A DNA stretch of 43,623 bases from an uncultured Flavobacteriaceae bacterium (GTDB lineage Bacteria; Bacteroidota; Bacteroidia; Flavobacteriales; Flavobacteriaceae), in contig CAJWAE010000008.1 of assembly GCA_913020075.1 (NCBI GenBank), positions 1 to 43,623 on the forward strand, read 5' to 3'. Position numbers and translations under genes: made by a program. This document shows positions 9,602 to 17,925 of the stretch, one piece after another. The stretch's first letter is position 1. Every line of letters starts with the position of its first letter. The notes below the pieces were generated by a model. That model did no database searches, was not told where the DNA came from, and saw nothing but the letters and a program-made list of their open reading frames with translations.

Positions 9602-9806
9602 TGATTTAAGATTAATTAATTCAAATATAATAAAAAACACTCCTTATCTATGGGCCTATGGTAGGGTTTATATACCATCAACAGAAAAATAAAGCTAAAG
9701 TTGTTCTATGAATTCTCCATTGGTAATTAAAACAAAGTATTTATCTCATTTTTGTATCTTTCATAGACTAAAATTATCTTTATAATAATTTTTTAAATCA
9801 AAAATC

Positions 9807-11690
9807 ATGAATGCTCTTAAACTAATTGTTTTTTTAGTCTTTTTTCCTTTATTTCAAAACAACTATGCTCAAGAAAACATAAAAGAAAAACTTCTTAAAA
9901 TTGCTATAATAGAAGAAAAAGTAATGATGCCTATGCGTGACGGAATTAGACTGTCTACAGACATTTATCGTCCAAAGAACATTAAAAAGGCACCTATTAT
10001 TTTCTCAAGAACACCTTATAATTTTAATACTTGGCAAAATGAAAAAGAAGAGTTTAGAACAATGGAGCGTGCTTATGAAGCGATAAAACATGGATATGCT
10101 TATGTAGTACAAAATGAACGTGGCCGTTATTTTTCAGAAGGGGATTGGGATATTTTAGGCATTCCACTAACGGATGGTTATGATGCCTTTACTTGGATGA
10201 CACAACAAGTTTGGTCAAACGGTAAAATAGGAACTCTTGGTTGCTCATCTACAGCAGAATGGCAGATGGCAGTAGCTGCACTTGATCATCCCTCTCATGC
10301 CGCAATGGTTCCTCAAGGTTATGGTGCTGGAATTGGAACTGTAGGTGAATATTTTGAACAAGGAAACTGGTATCGTGGCGGTGCTGAACAATTATTATTT
10401 CCGTCATGGCTTTATAGTGTTGAGCATGATAAATTTAAACCACGGATTCCGAAGGGTGCTTCACAAGAAGATTTAATTCGTATTTCAAGATTTTATGATT
10501 TAGCTCCAGAAAATCCCCCTGTCGATTGGGCGGAGTCCTTCAAACATTTACCACTTCAAGACTTACTAAAAAACGTAAATGGAAAAAAAGAAATTTATGA
10601 TAAGATGATTCGAAGAAAACCTAATAATGAAGAATGGTTTAATGGAGGTCTTTATCATGATACAATGGACTTTGGAGTTCCTAGCTTTTGGTTTGTTTCT
10701 TGGTATGATGTTTCGGTGAGTCCAAATCTTGCATTATTTAATCATGTTCGAAAGATGGCTAAAGATGAAATGGTAAGAGATAACCAATATTTAGTTATTG
10801 CTCCTACTCTCCATTGCGGCTTCACTAGAGCCACAAAAAACACAATTGTGGGAGAAAGGTCAATGGGAGATGCAACACTCAATTACGATGATCAAATATA
10901 TGCCTGGTTTGATTATTTATTGAAAGGGGAAGACAATGATTTTAAAAAAGATACTCCAAGAGTTCAGTATTTTACTATGGGTAAAAATATTTGGCAAGCA
11001 TCAGATACATGGCCTCCATCAAAAACAGTTATGAAAACTTATTATTTACAAAGCGATGGGAATGCGAATAGCCGTTTTGGAGACGGGGTTTTAAGTTCTA
11101 AAAAAGACAAAAGAGGAAAAACTTCAGATATGTTTTTATATGATCCGATGAATCCTGTTAAATCTTACGGAGGAGGAGTCTGTTGTACTGGAAATGCTGT
11201 ACAGGGTGGTTCATTCGATCAGCGTGAAATGGAAAAAAGAAAAGACATTTTAGTATATACTTCAGAACCCTTAAAAGAGGGTGTTGAAGTTTCAGGCTTT
11301 ATTAAAAGCACTCTGTACCTTTCTTCCGACGCTAAAGACACAGACCTAACAATTAAATTAATTGATGTATACCCAGACGGAACTGCCTTCAACTTGGATG
11401 AAACGATACAGCGTGTTCGCTATAGAGAAGGGTATGAAAAAGAAGTTTTCATGAACCAAGGAAATATTTATGAAGTACCTTTAACACCCATGGCTACGAG
11501 TAATTATTTCAAAAAAGGGCATCGCATTAGAATAGAAGTTTCTAGTAGTAATTTTCCTCGTTTTGCTAGAAATCTTAATTCAGGAGGCAATAATTATGAT
11601 GAAATCAATTCAAAAATTGCTACAAATAAGATTCATCATTCCTCAAATTATCCATCAAGCATTAGCTTGCCTTTTGTTGAAAATAAATAA
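9807..11690 (+). CDS. CocE/NonD family X-Pro dipeptidyl-peptidase-like hydrolase
   Basis: [19 protein letters not shown]...[58 protein letters not shown]-terminal jelly-roll ([20 protein letters not shown]...[20 protein letters not shown]). Confidence 0.92.
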   Translation: MNALKLIVFLVFFPLFQNNYAQENIKEKLLKIAIIEEKVMMPMRDGIRLSTDIYRPKNIKKAPIIFSRTPYNFNTWQNEKEEFRTMERAYEAIKHGYAYVVQNERGRYFSEGDWDILGIPLTDGYDAFTWMTQQVWSNGKIGTLGCSSTAEWQMAVAALDHPSHAAMVPQGYGAGIGTVGEYFEQGNWYRGGAEQLLFPSWLYSVEHDKFKPRIPKGASQEDLIRISRFYDLAPENPPVDWAESFKHLPLQDLLKNVNGKKEIYDKMIRRKPNNEEWFNGGLYHDTMDFGVPSFWFVSWYDVSVSPNLALFNHVRKMAKDEMVRDNQYLVIAPTLHCGFTRATKNTIVGERSMGDATLNYDDQIYAWFDYLLKGEDNDFKKDTPRVQYFTMGKNIWQASDTWPPSKTVMKTYYLQSDGNANSRFGDGVLSSKKDKRGKTSDMFLYDPMNPVKSYGGGVCCTGNAVQGGSFDQREMEKRKDILVYTSEPLKEGVEVSGFIKSTLYLSSDAKDTDLTIKLIDVYPDGTAFNLDETIQRVRYREGYEKEVFMNQGNIYEVPLTPMATSNYFKKGHRIRIEVSSSNFPRFARNLNSGGNNYDEINSKIATNKIHHSSNYPSSISLPFVENK

Positions 11691-11786
11691 ATGTATTAAC
11701 TCTTAAGGTAATTTTGGATACACTCTTGGAAATTAATCAAGATATTAAAAGCTTGTGAAATAAGATAAAAACTATTTCAAAGGCTT

Positions 11787-11794
11787 TATATTTG
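11787..11794 (+). promoter_or_regulatory. Candidate -7 element TATATTTG upstream of Stealth gene
   Basis: Exact TAnnTTTG match 35 bp before the ATG at 11829. Confidence 0.35.
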
Positions 11795-11874
11795 TAATTG
11801 AAATGTTGATAATAATATTTATCACAATATGTTAAAATTTATTTTCTCTTTTTATAAAAAAGCATAAAGACCAT

Positions 11875-12873
11875 TTGTTAAAAGATCCATTTCATATTGA
11901 TGTTGTTATTTCTTGGGTAGATGGAAAGGCAGCCAAACATGAAAAAAAAATCCAAAGTTATATTGATAAAGAAGTCATCAATAATTCTCACGGAATTAAA
12001 AAAACTCGCTTCAAATCAATAAATGAAATAGAGTATTGTGTTTTATCTATTTTAAAATTTGCTCCTTTTGTTAAAAACATTTTTATCGTTACAGACAATC
12101 AGGATCCTAAAATTTTCAATGCTGTAAAAACAAATTTTCCCGAAAGATTTACTAATATTAAAATAATTGATCACAAAGAAATTTTTGAAAACTACGAACG
12201 CTTTCTGCCTGTCTTCAATAGTCGTTCAATAGAAAGTATGATATGGCGGATTAAGGATCTATCAAATAATTTTGTTTATTTCAATGATGATTTTTTTATA
12301 ATTAGACCAATAAAAATTTCAGATTGGTTTATTAACGGAAACCCCGTTCTGAGAGGGAATTGGAAATTAGCCCCAAAAAAACAGATTAAATGGATTGCTT
12401 TATCAGAAAAAATAAGGAATTACTTTTCGAAAGAGAAAAAATACTCACCGAAACCTAATTTTTATATTTCACAATGGAAAGCAGCTAAAATAATAGGATT
12501 TGACAATAAATTTTTTAGAATTGAACACACCCCACATGCCATAAACAGAAAAAGATTAGATTTTTTTTTTAAAAAAAATAAAACTCTTTTAGAAAAAAAC
12601 ATATCATATCGATTTAGAAATTACTCTCAATTTAATACTGTCGCATTATCAAACCATCTTGAAATAAAAAAGGGAAATTCTAATTTAGAACCTCCCAAAG
12701 CAGTATATATTTATCCAATAAAAAGGCATAAAAACTACATTAAAAATAAATTAGAACAGTGTGATAAAGATTTAGAAATGAAATTTTTATGTGTTCAAAG
12801 CTTAGACAGATCAACAATTCAAGATCAGCAAAAAATAATGAGTTGGATTAAAAACAGAATTTTTAAAAAATAA
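11875..12873 (+). CDS. Stealth family protein (capsular polysaccharide / hexose-1-phosphate phosphotransferase)
   Basis: CR1-like IDVVISWVDGKAAKHE; CR2-like TRFKSINEIEYCVLSILKFAPFVKNIFIVTDNQDP...FNSRSIESMIWRIKDLSNNFVYFNDDFFI; CR3-like EHTPHAINRKRL. Predicted start is TTG; the 5' end may lie out of frame at ATG 11829 (see finding). Confidence 0.85.
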   Translation: MLKDPFHIDVVISWVDGKAAKHEKKIQSYIDKEVINNSHGIKKTRFKSINEIEYCVLSILKFAPFVKNIFIVTDNQDPKIFNAVKTNFPERFTNIKIIDHKEIFENYERFLPVFNSRSIESMIWRIKDLSNNFVYFNDDFFIIRPIKISDWFINGNPVLRGNWKLAPKKQIKWIALSEKIRNYFSKEKKYSPKPNFYISQWKAAKIIGFDNKFFRIEHTPHAINRKRLDFFFKKNKTLLEKNISYRFRNYSQFNTVALSNHLEIKKGNSNLEPPKAVYIYPIKRHKNYIKNKLEQCDKDLEMKFLCVQSLDRSTIQDQQKIMSWIKNRIFKK

Positions 12874-12958
12874 TCATCAAAAATTGAACTTAATTTTCAA
12901 TTTAATTAAAAATATAACTGATTGAATTATCTTAATTACCTGTAAAAAGAGATTTACG

Positions 12959-14272
12959 CTATAAAATAGTAATCCTTACTTTTTTCTTTTTTAATCGGGT
13001 GTTGTTTAATTTTTCTACCAATGAATCTGCAATTATTTTAGGAACGGCTACAAATGCACAATCTTGTTTTAACTCTATCGTTCCTAATTGATCTTTGGTT
13101 ATATTTCCCTGTTTAAAGAAGAGTCCAGCAATATCACCTTTAGAAATTTTATCTTTTCTACCGCCAGAAATAAATAATGTTTCCCAAAACGGAGATTTAA
13201 TATTTGATTTTTTTGAAATATCCACAAAACTGGCTTTTTTAACGTATTCTGGTAGATCTTCGCTTTCTCCTTTCAAAACATAAGCAGTTCCTTTAGAATC
13301 AACTCTGGCTGTTCTTCCATTTCTATGAACAAACTCGTCTTCTGAACGCGGAAGTTCGTAATGGATAATAAATTTTAATTCTGGAATATCAAGACCTCTT
13401 GAAGCTAAATCGGTAGCAATTAAAATTAAGTTTGTACCATTTCTGAATTTTATTAATGAGCGTTCTCTATCTTTTTGCTCCATACCTCCTGAAAAACAGC
13501 CATGGTTTAACTCATTTCTATCTAAAAAACTACTGACCTGATCGATACTACTTCTTAAATTACAGAATATAATCCCGTTTTGATTTCCAAGATATCCGAT
13601 TAGATCTAATAGTGCTGGCAATTTGCTTTTTGAGGAGGACAAAACTGATTTAACTTCCAATTTAGAAAATATTTTTTCTCGTAAATAATTAATCGTAGTA
13701 GGTTGGTCTAAGCGAACAAAATCAGGAATTTTCACACTTTGAGTTGCAGATGTTAAAACTCGTTTATTTATGTGGGGGAGCTGATTGATAATTTCCCGCA
13801 TCTCCAATTCAAAACCATCTTCAAGTGATTTATCAAACTCGTCTAGTATAAGTATTTTTATGTTTTTTTTAGAAAACCGTTCATTACCAAAATGATCTGC
13901 AATTCTACCAGGAGTTCCTATTAAAATTGAGGGCACATGCTTTATTTCCATTTTGTCCTTAGACATCGGTCTGCCACCATATACTGCATTTACTTTAAAA
14001 CCAGAACCCATAGTACGAACTACTTGTTCAATTTGTATAGCTAATTCTCGTGAAGGCACTATAATTAAAGCTTGAACCTCATTGCAATTGGGATCCAGTA
14101 TTTTGATAATGGGTAATAAAAAAGCTAATGTTTTACCTGTTCCTGTTGGTGATAAAATAATAGTATTAGTTGTTGTTTTAATTACAGAGATAGCTTCCTC
14201 TTGCATTGGATTTAAGACATGAATATTTAATTTTGTTAAAATATCTTGTTGCCCTTTAATACTATTTGCCAT
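12959..14272 (-). CDS. DEAD-box-type RNA helicase with C-terminal DbpA-like RNA-binding domain
   Basis: SPTGTGKTLAFLLP, PSRELAIQ, TPGRIADH, LDEFD (motif II), TSATQ, HRNGRTAR; C-terminus FISGGRKDKISKGDIAGLFFKQGNITKDQLGTIELKQDCAFVAVP matches the DbpA RBD. Confidence 0.9.
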   Translation of the reverse strand: MANSIKGQQDILTKLNIHVLNPMQEEAISVIKTTTNTIILSPTGTGKTLAFLLPIIKILDPNCNEVQALIIVPSRELAIQIEQVVRTMGSGFKVNAVYGGRPMSKDKMEIKHVPSILIGTPGRIADHFGNERFSKKNIKILILDEFDKSLEDGFELEMREIINQLPHINKRVLTSATQSVKIPDFVRLDQPTTINYLREKIFSKLEVKSVLSSSKSKLPALLDLIGYLGNQNGIIFCNLRSSIDQVSSFLDRNELNHGCFSGGMEQKDRERSLIKFRNGTNLILIATDLASRGLDIPELKFIIHYELPRSEDEFVHRNGRTARVDSKGTAYVLKGESEDLPEYVKKASFVDISKKSNIKSPFWETLFISGGRKDKISKGDIAGLFFKQGNITKDQLGTIELKQDCAFVAVPKIIADSLVEKLNNTRLKKKKVRITIL

Positions 14273-14277
14273 AATAA

Positions 14278-15618
14278 TTAGTTCCTTTTATTATTTTTTA
14301 AAGCTGTGTCTTTTGGAGTAGTCATGCCTGTGTTTATCAAATAATTTGCAAGTACTTTATTTATTAACTCTTCTTTTGTAAGGTGATGAAAAGTTTTACT
14401 TACTCGCTGTCTGAATTCAACTGAAATATTTCGATTAGTTTTGGTTTTAAGTATTTTTTTAGCCCATAACAAACCATTATTTTCTTCAATACTTTGCGTG
14501 TCCCCTTTTTTAAATTCATTAAATTTTATACATAATTCTTTTTCAAGATCAGCAATTCCTTCAACTTCTTCTTGTTGGATTATGACTAGTGAAAGCCCTT
14601 TAGCACCAGCTCTGGCAGTACGACCGCTTCGATGCACATAGGTTTCGTAGGTTTCTGGTAAATGATAATTTACAACATAGGAAATTTCTTTAACATCAAT
14701 TCCACGTGCTGCTAAATCGGTTGCTACCAAAATATCTATATATCCTTCTCTAAATTGACCCATGATTCGATCACGAATACCTTGTGTTAAGCTACCATGA
14801 ATAGAACCTGATGAAAATTTATTGATAGCTAAATTTTTTCCTAATTTATTGACTGCTGCTTTTGTTTTGCAGAAAATAATTCCTCTTTGTCCTTCTTTGG
14901 AACTTAAAAAATGCATTAAAACATTTAACTTTTCTATCGGTTCTACAACCATATAATTGTGATCGATCTCTTGATGTCCAATTTTGGCCATGTTAGCCTC
15001 TATCTGCAGGATATCCTTTGACATATAATTTTGAACCAATTGTTTTATTTGACCTGAAAGGGTTGCAGAAAACAATAAGGTTCTACGTGTTTTGGGTGTT
15101 TCTCCAATAATACTATCTAAATCGTCTTTGAATGCATTCACCATTTCATCGGCTTCATCCAGTACCAAATACCTTAAACTTTTAATGTTAATAGCATCAC
15201 GACTAATTAAATCCAAGAGACGTCCTGGTGTTGCTACAACAATATGTGTTGTTTTTTTTAGGCGCTCTATTTGAGGTTTTATAGAAATTCCACCACACAC
15301 TACTGCAATAGAAAAATTAGAGTTGTTCGCTCCATAAGACAATAAGTTATTATGGATTTGTTGACCTAATTCTCTTGTAGGTGCTAGTATTAAAACCTGA
15401 ATATTTGTAACTTCTAAATCGATTAATTGTAGAAGAGGCAACCCAAAAGCAGCAGTTTTACCTGTTCCTGTTTTTGCCAAAACAACAACATCTTCTTTTC
15501 GATTAAGTAGCACTGGAATGGTTTTTTTTTGAATATCTGTGGGAACAGAAATATTCAAATCAGCTAACCCTTTTTGTAATAGCTTATTAATTCCTAAATC
15601 AGAAAACAGGTTTGACAT
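14278..15618 (-). CDS. DEAD-box ATP-dependent RNA helicase
   Basis: AKTGTGKTAAFGLPLL, APTRELGQQ, TPGRLLDL, VLDEADEM, FSATL, IIFCKTK, HRSGRTARAG. Confidence 0.95.
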   Translation of the reverse strand: MSNLFSDLGINKLLQKGLADLNISVPTDIQKKTIPVLLNRKEDVVVLAKTGTGKTAAFGLPLLQLIDLEVTNIQVLILAPTRELGQQIHNNLLSYGANNSNFSIAVVCGGISIKPQIERLKKTTHIVVATPGRLLDLISRDAINIKSLRYLVLDEADEMVNAFKDDLDSIIGETPKTRRTLLFSATLSGQIKQLVQNYMSKDILQIEANMAKIGHQEIDHNYMVVEPIEKLNVLMHFLSSKEGQRGIIFCKTKAAVNKLGKNLAINKFSSGSIHGSLTQGIRDRIMGQFREGYIDILVATDLAARGIDVKEISYVVNYHLPETYETYVHRSGRTARAGAKGLSLVIIQQEEVEGIADLEKELCIKFNEFKKGDTQSIEENNGLLWAKKILKTKTNRNISVEFRQRVSKTFHHLTKEELINKVLANYLINTGMTTPKDTALKNNKRN

Positions 15619-15737
15619 AACATTGTTTTAGGTAAAGATAAATATACAAAACCTGTGAATTGAATAAATATGAGTGCTATTTTATTTTAAACCAACGATA
15701 TAAAAAACTTATCGAAAAATATTCTGACAAGTTTATA

Positions 15738-16187
15738 TTAATCCCCTTTTACCGTTCGTTTTGATTTTCTATAAAGGTGGTTGGGATAGATTGTGCGTTT
15801 TGCAAAACGACTCAATTTATTAGAGTTAATCATCTTGATATATATAGTTTTTGTTACTCCAAAATATTCATAAGTTGTTCCATCTAAAAAAGTAATTTCT
15901 AACAGTAAACCTTTGTGTGAATAATCTGCTATACCAGAATTTGTGATGGTTTCTGTATACGCTTCTATGTTAGCCGCTAATGTTTCTGGTGCTATACTTA
16001 CTAAAAAATGATAGCCATCAATTATTATTTGACTTTGTACTTCGGCCTCCTTATATTTTGGATCATCTCCTTGAAACTTGTCAGGATGCCATGCTTTGAC
16101 CAAATTCCGGTAGGTAGTTTTGAGCACCTTAAGATCAATCTCTTTTTCTACACTAAATAATTTCTTGTATTGATTTATGCGTTTCAT
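15738..16187 (-). CDS. J-domain protein with C-terminal KTSC domain
   Basis: N-terminal VLKTTYRNLVKAWHPDKFQGDD (J-domain HPD); C-terminal LLLEITFLDGTTYEYFGVTKTIYIKMINSNKLSRFAKRTIYPNHLYRK (KTSC-like). Confidence 0.82.
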   Translation of the reverse strand: MKRINQYKKLFSVEKEIDLKVLKTTYRNLVKAWHPDKFQGDDPKYKEAEVQSQIIIDGYHFLVSIAPETLAANIEAYTETITNSGIADYSHKGLLLEITFLDGTTYEYFGVTKTIYIKMINSNKLSRFAKRTIYPNHLYRKSKRTVKGD

Positions 16188-16414
16188 AAACTATTTTTTC
16201 AACCCGCGAAACTACATTTTTATTATGAACTATACGATTTAAATACTACGTTTCTTACTTTATAATTGTTTCACGGTTTTTAGGAATCCTATCTGTCATT
16301 TTTTCATACATATCTAGAAACTTTGTTTTATTTGTTATTAATCGTATTTTAATATTATGTAACTCGCCTTTCCAGGTTTTACTAATATCGAAAATCTAAT
16401 TTAGAATTTAAGCA

Positions 16415-16448
16415 AAAAAAAACCACCTTTTTAGAGGTGGTTTTTTTT
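16415..16448 (-). terminator. Rho-independent terminator after susD-like gene
   Basis: AAAAAAAACCACCT / AGGTGGTTTTTTTT stem with TTTTAG loop. Confidence 0.85.
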
Positions 16449-16481
16449 AAGAATATATAAATCCTTTAAATATTAAGTTAA

Positions 16482-17915
16482 TTAATTAACGTCCCAAAAT
16501 ATTTTTGTTGTTTGTTCGTCTCCACCAATAGCAGAGGCAGCTGAGCTTCTGTTAGCTTCGTTTAAATTCTGTTCTACAATTGGATAAGTATACCTAGTTG
16601 GTATAGGTCTCTGAGAAGCTACAGGGATGTTTAATTGTGGTGAATCAAATTTTCTCCACACGTTCCATCCTTCACATCCTCTATTATACATACCAATCCA
16701 AAATTGCATTGCAATTTTTTCTTTCCAATCTCCTGACGCAGTTGTGTAAGCAACATCTGGATTAGCCATATAACTAGTTACATCTGATGCCGATCCACCC
16801 CAATACAAAATTGAAGATTCAATTCCATTATTATAGTGTTGTTCGGCTGTCCCAGTAATGCTATAGCCTCTTTCAGCAGCTTCTGCTTGCAAAAATGACA
16901 CCTCAACAAAATCAATTAGTGTCCCTTCAAAATCAGGAGCTAATATTTGAGCATTGATATGAGAATATTTACCATACGTATTTGTAGCACCATAAGGTCC
17001 TCCTAGATATGCACCATTAACTTTATCTTTGAAGAAATTATCTAATCTTGGATCAGATAAGGCATTCATGTGGTCAATCATTGTGTTAGAAGCTACGTAA
17101 TCTTTTCTTCCAGACTGAACTATAGAAACCCAAATAGGATTAGTGTTAGGAGGTGCACCTAAGTACTGCAATGTTGTATTGTCTGCATTGGATGTAAATA
17201 CTCCCGCAGCAACAGCTTGCTCTGCAGCAGCTTTCGAAACTGATGGATTAACGTCAGATAATCTCATTGCTAATCTTAACTTAAGTGAATTAGCAAACTT
17301 AGACCAAGCAGCTAGATCTCCACCATATATAAGATCAGCTTTTGTAAACCCACCAGGAGCACTTCCTAGTTGACTTATTGCAGTATCTAGACGTATCATT
17401 AAATCAGCATATATAGTTGCCGCGTCATCATAAGCTGGAAGAATATTTTCCTTTGGATTTAGAGCCTCTGTATAAGGCACATTTCCAAAAGTATCTACCA
17501 GGTTTTGCCATGCATAAACCTCAAGAACAGTAATTTGGGCTTCTTCTCCAACTTTATTTACGGAAGTTCCATTAATAGCTCTCTCTTTTGCATCTTTAAA
17601 ATCGAACAAAACATCTGTGTACATTTCTGACCAGTGATTTCTCGATATATTTCTGTTTTGTACCTCATAGTTCGACTCGTCTGTATAAGTTGTTTGTGCC
17701 CAATACTGAGCTAAAAACTTATATATACTTGTATTATAGTTAGTCGTTACCATTTCATCCACTAGTGATTTTGAAGCCGAAGTGAATAGTGTTGCGTAAG
17801 GAACCACTGAAGGGTCCTTTGGGTTTCTGTTTAAAGTTTCATATTCAATGTCAGTTTGACACGCAACGAAAATTAAAGAAAAACACGCAAATAAAATTTT
17901 ATAGTTTGTTTTCAT
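16482..17915 (-). CDS. SusD/RagB-like outer-membrane lipoprotein
   Basis: MKTNYKILFACFSLIFVACQ lipobox; LFTSASKSLVDEMV...YKFLAQYWAQTTYTDESNYEV...FVEVSFLQAEAAERGY typical of SusD-like_2. Track start 17966 overlaps SusC; ATG at 17915 is preferred. Confidence 0.92.
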   Translation of the reverse strand: MKTNYKILFACFSLIFVACQTDIEYETLNRNPKDPSVVPYATLFTSASKSLVDEMVTTNYNTSIYKFLAQYWAQTTYTDESNYEVQNRNISRNHWSEMYTDVLFDFKDAKERAINGTSVNKVGEEAQITVLEVYAWQNLVDTFGNVPYTEALNPKENILPAYDDAATIYADLMIRLDTAISQLGSAPGGFTKADLIYGGDLAAWSKFANSLKLRLAMRLSDVNPSVSKAAAEQAVAAGVFTSNADNTTLQYLGAPPNTNPIWVSIVQSGRKDYVASNTMIDHMNALSDPRLDNFFKDKVNGAYLGGPYGATNTYGKYSHINAQILAPDFEGTLIDFVEVSFLQAEAAERGYSITGTAEQHYNNGIESSILYWGGSASDVTSYMANPDVAYTTASGDWKEKIAMQFWIGMYNRGCEGWNVWRKFDSPQLNIPVASQRPIPTRYTYPIVEQNLNEANRSSAASAIGGDEQTTKIFWDVN

Positions 17916-17925
17916 GTTTATTTTT

